Counted from the first letter of the stretch, positions 1 to 35,561 are shown. The stretch: DNA of 64,000 bases from Phallusia mammillata (GCA_003260075.1 QLIY01000281.1:5392-69391), one strand, 5' to 3'. The notes: a model not told the origin generated them from the sequence alone. Program-made: numbers and translations.

Positions 1-760
1 CCACTAACCCCCTAAAATGGGTAAAATTTTAAACAATGTCTAGTTTGGATGAAATTTGGATAGCTTGTAGAGTTTGCAATTTTAAGGTGTCGATTGTTGT
101 GTTTCACCCTGTAGCCCCAATATTTACCCCACTAAACTGGGTGATTTTATTCAAACAATCTCCGATTTGGATGAAATTTGGACAGTGTGTTCATTGTGCC
201 TTTTTAAGGTGTTAATTGTTGTGTTTCACTCTGTAGCTCCAATATTTACTCCATTAACCCCCTAAAATGGGTGCAATTTTTAAACCATGTCCGAATTGGA
301 TGATTTTTTGACAGTTTGTAGAGGGGGGGGGGTAGTTTGGATGAAATTTGGATAGCTTGTAGAGTTTGCAATTTTAAGGTGCCGATTGTTGTGTTTCACC
401 CTGTAGCCCCAATATTTACCCCACTAAACTGGGTGATTTTATTCAAACAATCTCCGATTTGGATGAAATTTGGACAGTGTGTTCATTGTGCCTTTTTAAG
501 GTGTTAATTGTTGTGTTTCACTCTGTAGCCCCAATATTTACTCCATTAGCCCCCTAAAATGGGTGAGATTTTTAAACCATGTCCGATTTGGATGATTTTT
601 TGACAGTTTGTAGAATTTGGCATTTATAGCTGTCGATTATTGTGTTTCACCCTGCTGCCCTAACATTTACCCTACTATCCCCTCAAAATGGGTGAATTTT
701 TTAACAATATTTGAGTGAAATGACATTTTGACAGTTTGTATAATATGCCATTTGAGATGT
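1..760. repeat. Tandem repeat array, ~125-base units in a ~292-base higher-order period
   Basis: Related units of roughly 120-130 bases recur. Each begins near a block like CCACTAACCCCCTAAAATGG and ends near CCCCAATATTTACC. Distinctive words return about 292 bases apart (AGCTTGTAGAGTTTGC near 62 and 355; GTTCATTGTGCC near 189 and 481), so two higher-order copies are present, followed by a more diverged third stretch to about 760. A run of G at about 321-331 sits exactly where one unit is cut short and joined to the next. No coding potential was seen. The array probably continues left of the window. Confidence 0.85.
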
Positions 761-1285
761 CAGCGCTTCTAGCTATTTAGGCCAACAAACTTATAAAAAT
801 ATCTGAATTGCATGAGATTAGGACAGTTTGTACTTTACATAACATGTTTATTTAGGGATCACTACCAATCACTGTGTTTGACTTTACAACACCCTTTCTT
901 ATGGTTATCTGTTTACAACTTTGCGGTATCAGGGACCCATGAGTTTCTGCCTGCAGAAACAATCAAGGTTATAAAAGTTGTTGGATGATATGGGACCCAG
1001 TATATAATAAGCATAGGGAATATATTACAGTTGCAAAATAGGTTGTAGTATATATGCTGTAGTAAAATGTGCTAAGCCACCCTTCTAGTTTTTATTATAA
1101 ACCCTCACCCAGACCCTAAAAGTCCTAACTGTCAACCTTTTTAAAAGTTACATACGTTTTATAAGTAGATTGTGTATTTTAGAGGAGCCCGTTTTGTATT
1201 ACCTTTTAACACATGACCTTAAACACAGACATTGGCTTCATTTACCTGTTAAGAAGTATGCTAAAATAGTTAGTGGTGTACATAC

Positions 1286-2779
1286 CTTTGACTTCTTTTG
1301 CTTGCTCAAGGTACAAAGCTCTTCTTTTATCCTCCTTTAGAGACAAGGTTTTCCGTGGTTTGCTTAAAAACTCATATTTACCCTTCAAAATCTCATTGAC
1401 TTCTCCAACACCTGTATTCATCTGTTCAAGAGTAAGGTGTCCCCGTACATGTCTACAAACAACAAATCATCCAATAGTTTTCAATGAAATTACTATAATT
1501 CATGCAAGCAAAACAAATGTGTAAAAGGAGTTGAAGTATACAAAGATAAGTGAAAAATTCAAGACTTAGTTACTGTATCTTCATACAAACATCATTTTAG
1601 TTCACCTTGGAAGTTTGTTGAATTGGGAACTTGTCACTAGGTTGAGTTTGGCAATAGACTTCTGCTTTGTTCTCTGTGGAGCTGCTACATTTTCTTTATT
1701 TTCTACAAAGAATGTAAACAATAGACCAAACTATAAGATCACTTACTGGCATAGCTGATATAGACATTGCAAAGCAAAAGACAATAACAATACTTTAACA
1801 ACACTTTAACTTTAACAATTACATACTTGAAGTAATCAAATCCGATTTTCTTACAAACAGTAAAATTTTCCTAATATGGTTTTAAACATCTGGTGAAGAA
1901 CATGGTTTCAATTCAATTCTTACCAAGTCATGCAAAACATAATGTTGTCACCAAATGATATTTTTACCTTCAGCAATGGATTCCGTGGCAGGACTGGGTG
2001 CTTTTGGTGACACCTCTGGACATGATGTGGAATGTTGCAGGGAATATAGCAGTAGTGCATCAATACGGGGTTTCATCTTATTTAGAGCCTCATGATTATC
2101 CTGGAATCGCAAGAAATTAATAAAACCTTTTTTGTGTTGCTTATCAAGTGCAAAAGAATTAATATTTATATGACTAAAAAAGTTTGTTAAAAGTTGTAGC
2201 ATAGATTGCAACTATTTTAGAGAAACTCAATGTAGAGTTCTGGCACAAACATCAGTTTTGCAAAAAAATCAAACATCATACAGTTTTGAGTATTTTTATA
2301 TGTTACATTTATTTTCAGTTTTACCACTTTACATAGTGTTGGATACAAGGATTTTAATACAGCAGTTTTATTGCAACACTTCACTTTCAAGACACTTAAT
2401 TTTTAGTGTAAATCTATAGATACGTATATGTATCTTTACAAATTTTAAGGTTACTCCTTCTTGCATAAAAACATTGTAACAAGTGTATATACATGTATAT
2501 GTTTAGACATAGGTAAAAAAAACACTAACAACTTATCTAATAAAATTTCTTAAATTACTTTACCTTCATTTGTTCGAATTCTTTTTTCCATTCATCCACT
2601 GCAACTCTGTATTGATTCACAATGTGTTGAAGTTCAATTACTTTCGATTGGAAGTTTTGTAGTTCGAGACAACCTTCAGGGTAGTTTAATAGGGGACTTA
2701 TCAGCAACATTTGTTCAATGTTGTCTAGTTTGGATTGAAAAAGTTTTTCAAACTTAATTACACTGTCACAAGCCGCCAT
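1286..2779 (-). CDS. SKA1: Spindle and kinetochore-associated protein 1 (SKA1), 3' end missing
   Basis: SKA1 is a subunit of the Ska complex, which holds kinetochores on depolymerising microtubules. Four exons are read on the minus strand: 2779-2564, 1702-1606 after 2100-1968, and 1452-1286. All have GT/AG borders and the phases join (0, 1, 2). The start is MAACDSVIKFEK; an upstream in-frame ATG at 2860 exists but the shorter start fits the family length. The first two exons are helical (N-terminal coiled coil). Exons 3-4 contain SSQFNKLPRHVRGHLTLEQM and later GKYEFLSKPRKTLS, which align with the human winged-helix microtubule-binding domain (NEFNGVPSYMKSRLTYNQI). The model stops at residue ~200 in phase with a donor at 1285. 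The last exon, which would finish the winged helix, is not visible at 1-1280 and is probably outside the window. Confidence 0.82.
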
Positions 2780-2783
2780 CTTG
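2772..2783 (-). promoter_or_regulatory. YY1-like motif overlapping the SKA1 start codon
   Basis: On the minus strand the sequence CAAGATGGCGGC spans the SKA1 ATG. This matches the known metazoan YY1 consensus (AAGATGGCGGC), which often sits just downstream of transcription starts and overlaps start codons. The motif match is seen; its function here is inferred. Confidence 0.45.
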
Positions 2784-2864
2784 GTTGAATGTTTGAAATT
2801 TGAATCTCTATAACCAACACAACACATAACATGTTTGTAATTTGTATCATCAATTGCCATAATA

Positions 2865-5040
2865 AAGATAAAAAATGTTTGAAGATCACGTTCATATTTT
2901 TTAAACTATTTCTGAAACAGTTAAGCGATTTGTTGCTTCATACAAATAAAAAAACTTTCAAACAAATCAATTAGCAAAAACAAACATTGCAAATTTCCCG
3001 CCAATTGTGCAAACAAGGGGGTTTCCCCTTCAGTAAAGTGATGGTAAGGAGGCATCGATTAACCTTTCGGTTTTCGAGTCAAGATGCCCCCCAAAAAACG
3101 TAATTATACATATAAACAGTGGCGTATCTAGGATCGTTTTTTTCTTGGGGGGGGGGGCAACAATAAAAATATATTGCGCCACCTTGCGGTAGACTGTGTA
3201 GACCTCTCTGTTAGCACCTGTTGTGCCTACTAAACTCGCAATATCAACTAAATGCTGGTTAGCCTTAGGCCCTGTGAAGCCCTTACTCTTGCTGTAAGTA
3301 AAGAACGTTATAGTCACGATTCGATCGTGTTCATATAACACTTTTTAACACTCGGCACAGTTGTTTCTAACAGTGGTTGCCTCTTAATCATATTGTCAAT
3401 TATCTTCACATGGCACCTTGTCCAGTCTGAAACTGGATTATTCCGACAAAAACCCACTCAAAATCGGATTTTTCTTCAGTTTTTCAGCGGTTATTGATAA
3501 ACATTTATGGCTTAAAAATTGATTTATTGGCGGATCAAGTTATAGTATGCTGAAGATTTCGGTTTAATCCTGTTTGTAGCTCATTGAGAAGGTAGAAAGT
3601 TAATATTCTCGCGAAAACTTACTAAAAGCCGTGAAAAGAAATCTGCTACACTGCATAATATTTAACTCTGACTCTGAAATTTGGTTGTCATTTTAGGTGT
3701 CTTAATGTAAATAAGTCGGTTAAAGTTACAGCAGGTCCGACCAGTTTATAACCTGTAAAAAGTGAACGAAGATCTGATTTTTGTTTTCTATTTGAAGAAA
3801 TTTCGAACAAAATCTGCTCTAATTCACATGTGGAAAAGAAAGACCTTATATTACCTAAAAATGTTTTGTGGAAAGACTTTATATTACCTAACTAAACATA
3901 TAATGACCAATAAAATAAATATGGCTGAGATAAATTCGATTTGTAATTTAGCAGTAGCTTGCCAAGATTGTTTTTCTTGTAGTTGTGGTATAATTTTTAA
4001 TTACGCGATTAAACACAACTGAAATGAGAAGTAACATTCGGGCAGCGATGAGCTAAGCGCTTCGTCAGCTGCTAAGTGCATAGAAGTGCGTTCATAATTT
4101 TACTCGGCATATCTTGAATAGTACAATCGACATTAGGTTAGGTCTGAAAATCGACATGAGATTATGTACTGATACTTTCAGTTCCTGATAAATATGGGAG
4201 ATATCGAAAAATACACTAGAAATTTAGGTAAAAGGGAAGAAAAAAATGTACCAAAGCCAAGAAAATTTTCTGTAAAACATGTTAGGTGGAATTTACATAT
4301 TTATGTCAACAATCAATAGGTATTTCAGAAGCGGTTTAATGTGTATAGGTTCGTATCATTAACTTATGCAGTGGTGGGACTTAATTTTTTTGTCAGCCGG
4401 TTCTATCACAAAAAGCATATTTTCCAGCCGGTTCTGTCACAAAAAGACCATTGACAATAACCAGTAATGCTTACCGGTTCACTGATCTCATAAAATGTCG
4501 TGTGACGGTTCCATAGAACCGGTGCGCACCGGCTGAATCCCACCACTGAACTTATGTACGATTACTTTGTTACGCTTAAAATTTTTATGGTCAAAAAATA
4601 AGTATGATAACAACAAACGTAAAGAAAACAGCAATTGCACTTGAAAACGCCTGACCTGGAAAAATTGAATAACAAGGCACCATTCTTGAAGTACAAACAA
4701 ATTGAAGAAAAACAGTATAAGCGTAGAGTAACGTTGGTATCAGAACAGTCCACTTAAAGCAGCAAGGCATAGGTATACTTATAGTTAAATACTCAATATG
4801 TACAAACACAGGAACATAAAGGGGTTGGACAAAGGATATGGATTAAACAATTAAATTCATAAACAAACAAAGCTTAACAGAGTTACACGTATAACATAGG
4901 ATTCAGAAAAAAAGCTTCCCAAACTTCTCTCTACAGTCGTCTATTGTCACAGTTCGTGGAACAAAAACAGTCGAAAATCACTCCAAGTGCAAAGATGTTT
5001 CTGAAAAGTGCCGTTTTCGTGATTCTTAACCTTAGCCAAC
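2865..5040. other. Intergenic region between SKA1 and the acidic membrane-protein gene
   Basis: No gene recognised. It holds the upstream region of SKA1. At 3118 there is a sequence CAGTGGCGTATCTAGG resembling a hAT left terminus, followed by a G run (about 3147-3157), for which no right end was found. A complete small hAT-like element lies at 4369-4548. The short open frames here show no family resemblance. Confidence 0.5.
4369..4548. mobile_element. hAT-like MITE, 180 bases
   Basis: Ends are CAGTGGTGGGA on the left and the inverted TCCCACCACTG on the right. It is flanked by the perfect 8-base duplication AACTTATG at 4361-4368 and 4549-4556. The interior repeats CCGGTTCT/AGAACCGG words. It has no coding capacity, so it is a non-autonomous element. 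Confidence 0.9.
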
Positions 5041-8000
5041 TTAAAAGATATTCTCGTTGGCTAAATCGGCATCTACGTCTTCATCCCCCGTGATGACGTC
5101 AAAGTCGACGTCATTGTCTTCTGGTAGGTCGTCATTTTCGTTAAGGTCTGCGACCAAAATCCTATCCTCGCCTTCTTTATCAAAAATCTCGACTCCATCA
5201 ACGTCTTCAACCCCATCTGGTTGTTCTTTATCGTATTCCTCATTTGTCAAGAGGTTTTCAGAAGCATCCTCCATTTTATTAAAATTCAGTTCAGCTACCC
5301 GCTGGTACTCTTCATTTATCGCATTGCCGGTAAATACATCGTCGAAATCCTCATTATCGTTGTCATCAGTAACAAAGGTATCATCGTCTGATATCATGTC
5401 ATTGTTGTCGCTCTCGTACGCGTAAATATTTGCTGTTTTTTCATCGATGATTGCTGTGTCATTCAACGTAGTGTTTTTGGTTGCGAAATTTTCACTGATA
5501 TATTCATCGTAATCTAAGTCGTCGTCGTTACTATCCTCTTCCGCGAAAAGTTCAATGGGGTTGTCCTCAGTCGTTGCATCAGTGCCCCTGTTTTCATTCA
5601 AGTCTCCCTGGTCCTCGTCACTTGGCTCAAAAGTTACTGGCTCATTTATTGATTTTGGATCATAAGGTGAAAGCAATACATTCTCTGTGCCCAGTGCATC
5701 GTCATTGGTTTCGTCATTATAGTCGGTTTCTGTTGGTTGTCTGCTGACATCATCGGCTACGTCATCACTAACATACCCGGTTTGTTGTCTGCTTGCGTCA
5801 CTATTGTCAGTTTCTGTTTGTTGTCTGCTTACATCATCATTTACGTCATCAATGCCAGTTCCTGTTGTTTGCCTCGTTTCATCGTCAGTGACAGTTTCTG
5901 TTAGTCTGTTAACGTCATCATTTATGTCATTACTAACAGACTCTGTCGGTTTTTTGCTAACGTCAAGTTTTCTGCTTGAGTCATCATAGTCGGTATCTGT
6001 TTGTTGTGAAACTGCATCAACAACCGAGGTTTCACTATCTGTTTGAAGTGATTCCGAGTTTTTGTTGATCTGAAACAAAAGCGGTGGTGATCAGATTGCA
6101 AATGTTTTTGTGTCAGCTTCTATTGAAATGTTCATTAAAATCAAGTGTCAAAAAAATTGTGACACATTTAAATGTTGCCAATTGGGTTTATCTAACAGTG
6201 CAATTGTGCACATAATACAATCTGTGTTATGGCATTACTGAACAGGAAGGGATTACAAATAATGAATCAGTGCAGTGGGGGTTACACAATGCAGGTTGCT
6301 AAATAGACAAACAAATGGGCACAATTCAATAGGTGTGTTAAATCTATTGTAATATGATGGTTTTGTGCTCTGCAATAGCAGATCAACTTAAATGTATAGG
6401 ACTGTAATTCTTGAAATATAGCTTCCTTATTTATTTTTTTGGATAAGACCACAACAGTTTCTATGTTCACATTTCGAAATAGTTTATTAAGGATTTTAAA
6501 ATGAAATTGAACTAAAGCTAACATGAAAATTATCAATTCCCTACCAACAATAAAATCACTTCATTTTTTGTCACTAAGCCATCATTTTTAAATTTTTACT
6601 TTCAAATTTTACAGAAATATGTCTTGTAAGGTGATAAGCAAAAATGCTCTTTTCTTGTGTTGTAAAAATGTTTGTTTTTAAAATATCATGTTACAAAAAA
6701 TAGTAACAAAGTTCTGGGATTAAATAAATACCGAAAGTTGTCAAATGTAAGGGCAAAATAAGGACACAAGTCAAAGATAACATTTCTTAGAACTAGGGAT
6801 AACATTTCTTAGAACTTGGGAGATAAATGATTTTAAAGCTTTGTCATTAAAATGACGACATCATTTTTCAAGTAAGGATGATGTGGCAACCCTGGTTGTA
6901 ACAGATAGTCTGAAATTACGACCAGTTAATTGAATATTAGTCAAAGCTTTGTGTTGGAAAAAAAGCTTTTTATGTTACATTTATCAAAAAAATTCACTAT
7001 GTTATTTTCAATGTCTGTGTCTCAAATAACACCAATAAAAAAATTTAAAGCCCTGAAAAGGTTTTGGAGTTACAACATTTCCAAGAAAAATTCAGAGTAA
7101 CGAATAAAAAAATATTTAAAAAAAAATATATATAAATATAAAAAAAAAGTAATGAATAAAAAAAATATTTCAAAATAAATACATATAACAAACAGATACA
7201 ATAGTGCCATAGTAAAAGATATTTACCGCTGACTGAATCTTAAGTGCTGCAACTTCATCCTCCAAAGTATGAACGATATTTTTATAAGAGGCCAACTGTT
7301 CTTCCATAATTAGAATGGTGGAGTTAAGTTCATGCTCTACTTCTCTGTGTGAGTTTCTAGAAAAAATATTCAAATTGTTTATCTAAGAAATCACAAAGAT
7401 GATGCTAAAGCACTAATGAAACAAATTTGGACAAAATGGATAAAATAAATTACTTATATTTTACTAATGTTTTTCTAATGATAGCCTACTGTTAGAAATT
7501 TTAATAGTAAAATAACTTAGGAAAATAACTTATCATAACAAAAAACTGAATAAGACTTGAAAAATTTCCTTTCAAATACATACTTTATTTAAAAAATATA
7601 TTTGCATTTTTCGATACTATTTCTTGCTTCATATACTTACAACAAAACTTCAGTCTCTTCTTGCTGTTCATTTAAATTTCCAATGGATTTCTTTAATTCA
7701 TTCACCTCATCTTCCAAGTTGTTTGCCCGCCGCTTCTCGAATTCCTAAAAAATTGAAAAATCCTGGTTTTAGTTTTTGATCTACTGTATTAAAGTTACTG
7801 TTAAAAATAAAATAAGATACATATAACACATAATGTAAATAGTTACCATTAAAAAATAACATCAGACACATACATACTTTCTATGCCAATTTAATTACAT
7901 GTATGGCACCATTTATAGCTGTTATTTTATTTTTAAATAAAAATATCATTGTCACAAATAATCATTTTAAACCATCTGTGTGATCATTTTTCCAAATGTT

Positions 8001-9341
8001 ATCGTAGAAATAAACTTTAAAAATCAAAATACCACATGTAGTAATTTTTGCTGTTGAGTTGTGAAATTGAAATCTATTTAAACAATATTTTTGTATCTTT
8101 TACTGCAAATTAACAAATAATGCAAGACACACCAGTTCAATTTGGCACTCTCCCACTTTCAGATGTAAATCATTTTTTTCTGACTGAATTGATTCCTTTG
8201 TTTCCATTAGAGCTTGCATGCGTTCTACAACATAATCTATTTTCATTGATTTGGATTTTAATAATCTCAAGTAAATGCAGTAAATTATGACAAACATTTA
8301 GTTTTACAGAAAAATCACTTTTTCTAATCAGCAAATTTTGATATGATGCTTAATTGTTTTATATGGTGCTTAAATGTTGTAGAAAATTAATCCTTTAAAT
8401 GCAAAACAGTTTTGCCAATCATGCAACTGCCAGGATTTAACAAATGCTTGCCTTTTTTTAATTCTAATGACTTCGCTTTATCCCTGAGGTCCATCTTTAA
8501 GTCAGATTTTTCAGCTTCATGTTCCTTAAGACTTTTTTTCATCACTTCATATCTTCTCAACATTTTGTCCGCTGATAACTAACAAATATTTCTGATGCAT
8601 TAAAGATTTTGAATTGTTGCTTAAGCCAGGATTCTTTTGATTTATCAATTTATAATGAAAAAAGTTCTTCTAAAAAATATAAGTTATAAACTTATTTTGA
8701 TTTGTGATTTGCATATTATTGTACGTTTTCAGGCTAAAAACTGATTTAGGATGTGCATATTTTTCAAACAGACAATTGACTGTTTTGAACTTTAAAATCT
8801 CAATATATTTTTTGCTTATATGACACACTAAAACTTAGTGTATAGCAACAAACTCACCTGAATTTCAGATGAGGTATTCATGAAGTAGATACTTATAGCT
8901 GTCATCAGACAGAAACCAAACATAAGAGCAATCATTAACCGCCCTCCATTACTTCCATAGCGAACTAAAAATTACATTTTTTTAGGTTTTTACTTTTTGT
9001 GAAAAAATAACTTCATAATGGTACGCAAAAAGTTTTTAAAAAATCTATGTTTTCAAACATAGCTTATTTAGATTTTCCAAATTATTTCCACCAGAACCAA
9101 GTATAACATTTCTCTTCTAAATTACAAGGAAATCCTTTTTGTAACTATTGGTTTTCAAGTACCCTACATTTGTGGCTGTTTATTTTAAGCACTTAAAAAT
9201 TGCTGATGGGCTTCTGCCTATCTACTGGAGCCACAAAAACTTTAATTTAAATCATTATCTAGCACCATAATATAAATTTAGTACAAACAAATTTTTACCT
9301 TTGTCAAGGGCATTCAGATGATAAGATGCGATGTTGTCCAT
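5041..9341 (-). CDS. Type II membrane coiled-coil protein with acidic C-terminus (GOLM1/GOLIM4-like architecture)
   Basis: Seven exons join in phase: 9341-9299, 8964-8858, 8578-8452, 8224-8133, 7744-7641, 7356-7227 and 6069-5041, giving about 543 residues ending in a TAA. The start MDNIASYHLNALDK is followed by a single membrane segment at about residues 25-43 (IALMFGFCLMTAISIYF). Residues ~50-200 are a heptad-rich coiled coil. The single large last exon encodes a strongly acidic Asp/Glu/Ser/Thr-rich tail with degenerate repeats around DDVSRQQTETD. This order (short cytosolic tail, signal anchor, coiled coil, acidic lumenal tail) is that of Golgi proteins GOLM1, CASC4/GOLM2 and GOLIM4. The assignment rests on architecture, not strong sequence identity. 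Exon 3 ends AAAG|GCAAGC, a GC-AG intron; all other introns are GT-AG. Other coiled-coil membrane proteins remain possible. Confidence 0.7.
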
Positions 9342-12300
9342 TTGAGCGAAACAGATTATCCTCAGTGTAACTGATACAATGCCCAACTAGTCAAACTGAT
9401 TTAATCGCAATACAATGCTGCAACGTATTCTCGTCGTTGCAATTCAGAACAGCTTGTATGAGCATCACGTTTCCGTTTGATCTTACTACAATAGGACGAT
9501 AAAGGGATGGCGAATAAAATGGCAGGCATCGTTCGAAAATCTGAATCCATACATCGCTCTGTTCAAATAACACTGGAACACCAGTAGACGTTGTATGAAA
9601 ACTATTGACAACACGACTGGCTATGCCGTTAACTTATGACTGCTTGTAATTATCCAAGGGAAAACTTCCAATGATGATCCTTACAGCGAATTTTTGCACG
9701 ATATATTATTAGAATAAAACATTATAGTGGGGTAAGTTATTGTTTATAGAGCCACAAACAAATCAAAGCCTTTTTTGAAAGTATGCTTGCACTTTTTTGA
9801 GTTGTGATGCAATTCTACTTACGAAGGATGATTGTAATTGCGTTTGCAGTGGCGTAAACATACAGATTAGCGTATGGCAAGCACAGAACGTTAACTTTGT
9901 AGTGGTTGACATGCGACCGCCCCCACAAACTTGTATGCAACTTTTCAATTTTGGAGCCAAATACAAAAGCTTCTAATCTCACGATTGTCGGTGAAGAATT
10001 GTTTGGGTCACATCTCGTACTTGTTACTTAAGAAACCACAGTAAAAGAAGAACCTCGATGAACAGCTATGTTTTCGATGCAACAATATCAAGCAAATTGA
10101 AAACTTTTAGAACACATTTAAAGGCTCCGAGTGCAGTGAAAACGTTTATTGTCCATCCAACGATATCGAGGACAGTGCAATAGCAAATTAACGTACACCG
10201 ATTGAGTCATGTACAGGTACTCATTGCTAAATATGCGAAAGCGGCAAAATGCATGGATGGTTAATGACAAAACACCTTTTCTACATCTTCAGTCGCTACA
10301 TATTATCCTGATTCTGACAAATTGCAAGAAATGTAAATGATGAAAAATGAAAATGCCCCCTTTTCGGCCAAACGGCAACCAACAATGCTAAATGGTTTGT
10401 ATTTTGGAAGTACTTTTAGTTGATTTGGGGCTTGCTGGGATTTTTTAAAGCTGAATGATTTGAAAGTTTAGAAATTGGAACTTTGAGATTTGACAAAGAT
10501 TCTTGATGGGATATGCATCACAAAAGGATAACAGAGAAACGTTTGCGATATAAAAATCAGGCACCATTGCCAGCAACAAGTGGACGGATGGAAAACATAA
10601 TGTCAGTGAAATCCCGGGGATTCTAAAATCCCAACATATTGATTTACTGTGACCTTTAGAAAGAAAAGAAAAAAATCTATATCCAAAAAATTCAAAAAAC
10701 AGCAATTCGTATCAATTGGTATGGCACAAACAACTCCAACAATGTAAATGCAATATATGTTAAAAAAATTTGAGACAAGTGGTTTCAACTGACAAACAAT
10801 CATAACTGTAGTGCTCTTGGAAGCATAACAAACAAAAGACAAATTTGTTAAGATCGGCACAGGTTAAAAGAATAAGGGAAGTAATAAATTCGCAAGCTAT
10901 ATGGACGTATTTTTTGCGTGTTGCAAAACGTTGAAAAAGTTATCACATGTGGATAATATATCATTCGTGCTGTAAAATAACCCTTTCTGAACACTGATTT
11001 AGATAAAGAATCCGCCAAATAAAACAGAAAACAAACTGATTCTGAAGGATTCCTAAATGTACGTGGCTCTGGAAAGGTGCATAAACAATCTTAACCGAAA
11101 ACGGTCCCCCAAATTTCTCCAGCGGTTTCCCAAAATTTGCCAGTAGCCTAATAAATAATTCGTTTAAGCAAATATGGCTATTTTTTGGTATTTCAATGAA
11201 ACACTTGCGGTCTCTTAAAACTACTTAGCGGTCACCCAAACCAAACCTTAAAAAAACTGGGTATAACGCCTTTAATAGGCTGGGCGCATTATGATTGCAG
11301 CAGCATTTTGCAGGTACTGCTAATTTCTCTGTGATAGCGCTACTGTCCGTTGACATTCACAATACGAATGATTTTAACACAATTATTAAATAGCCAAGTA
11401 CTACCACCAAGAGCGCGTTGTTCTGGATAGAAAGTTACCAAATGTCTTTTCCTCAGCTAGTGTTATCACAAAATACTCTTTATCAATTACATGAGGATAC
11501 CGCTTTAAACCGCAAAAATACCCAGGACTCTTTTGTCTCTAAATACGGTAATTATTCATTTGGAATAGTGATGCACCGAACACGACTAAAGACGTTCAAG
11601 ATGAAATCGAACATTCAGTAAAATAGTAGAATGTTGTCGAAACCGAAAGGCCTGGATTTTTATATGAGATGTTGTCAGTGCAAGTAAACCCATAAACGGC
11701 ATGAAACACCAGTTATTTTTAAAAAGTTGAAACCGGAATATGACAAAACAGTATAATCGCTCAAAATGTTTGCGTCGGTGCATCACTAATTACCATACAC
11801 GTCCAGTGGGATCTAATATACTTATTTTCAGAGTATTTCTAGCAGCACCCGTTTTTAATACCCCTACTTCAAGAGGACATTAAATATACTGTGGAAAATT
11901 TACGGTCAAAAAGCCAACCATATTAAGCAAGCGATGCAAAGCAAGTGTTAGTCGATTTTTGACATGTACTTAGCGCCAGGTTTGAAGCGAACGCGTAAAA
12001 GATACAAGAGAAAATGCAAAAAAACAACGTTTCCAAATGTACAGGCATATACACATAATTAATGAGGCAGGGGGCTGTGTAGGCCCGAATAGGGTTAATA
12101 TGTGTAAATATGGGTTGGCCACCCAAATATGGACACAACCTTTTTTAGTACAAAGCGGTAAAGCTGCTAACACAGGAACACACAGCACACATGGTTTGCT
12201 AAATACCGATAGAAGACGTAAATAGCGCAGTTATTTAAATCAAAAGACTGGAATAAGGCTAGGGACTAAATTGAACATAAAGAACTGGGTTTTTAGGTTT

Positions 12301-12700
12301 GTTGCTATTATTGTTATGAAACTTCAGACTAACCCAAGTAGTCCTAAAGGTCAACATTTTTTACGCAAACAGCATTTCAAATATTTGCCCGCGCCACCTA
12401 CCGTAAAACGCAAGACTTAACATTAATGCCAAGAAATGTTCAGAGCAATTCCAAATCAGCAATTAAAATTTGTTAAAAAGGCAAATAGCGAAATAAAAAA
12501 TGGAACAAAACGTATGACCACACAAAAAACACACGATAAATTGTACATTTTACCAAAAAAATCACAAACTTTCTGCCAACTATTTTAAAAAAGGTTGACT
12601 GTGTTTTAAGGGCAAGGCACGTTACTTGAACTCTCTACATAATGATAAAAGACTGCTACTTCCGCGCTTAATAAACAACCGACTGATTTAAATTTTTACC
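9342..12700. other. Intergenic region between the acidic membrane protein and MOCS1
   Basis: This region contains the upstream region of the gene starting at 9341 and the 3' flank of MOCS1. Only short unrelated open frames were seen on both strands, with no recognisable domain, RNA gene or clear terminal-repeat element. Confidence 0.45.
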
Positions 12701-34837
<22,137 letters not shown>

Positions 34838-35487
34838 TTTGAACTTTTATCAAATCATGTACTTAGGCCTGCAAACAGAATTCAAAAAAGCATGGTCACA
34901 ATGTATGAAAAAAATACTAAAAAAAAATATAGCAAGGGTCATTAAAAGATTTAATGAAAAATAATATTCCAAAAGCTTACATGCTTATACACTAAATACA
35001 TGTTTTATTGATATGGCATATCAAAAAGTAAGTTATTTGAAACTGCAGTCTAATAATTACACCTAAGTCATTGCAAAAAGCAATCTCTAAAATTATTTGT
35101 GCATTCCAAATACTTGTACAAATCAAGTAAGGAAGTAACAGAAAAACTTAACCTGGAATATTGTGACCCTTAAGCAGTGTGCATGTTCAATATTCACTTT
35201 AAAGGCTTTCCTGTCAAGTAATTGCATTTAAATGTTATCATACACAACACCATCTCCTTTATATGTCAGACTAGATTTTGCCTTTTTTTGTTTCAAAGTC
35301 GACTTTAAGTTAAGCCAAATGGCACATCATGCACTTATCTGCAAGAATTTACCAAATAAATAAACCCAAAGCCATTCAATGACTAGTTTTGCAGCGATTT
35401 TGACTGGCTTCTCAAAACATCGTTGTTTCTTGCAGAAGTGTCGCTCATTTACTTGATCAGGGCTATTACGACAGTAAAAACTGTTTA

Positions 35488-35561
35488 CTAAGCTTGACTT
35501 GAAATTCCAGCAGGTCTTAGGTCATACAGGATTTGGTTGTCCTTGTCCACTGGCAGTTTTT
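35488..35561 (-). CDS. Possible orphan terminal exon, unidentified
   Basis: On the minus strand a strong acceptor (TTTACGCTGCAG) is followed by an open frame of 23 codons, KLPVDKDNQILYDLRP then AGISSQA and TAG. The composition looks protein-like. I do not recognise the protein, and no partner exons were found in the 34838-37747 interval. It may be coincidence. Confidence 0.25.

Noticed and set aside
5057..5425. Serine-rich open frame on the plus strand
   Set aside because: Antisense shadow of the acidic last exon of the membrane-protein gene.
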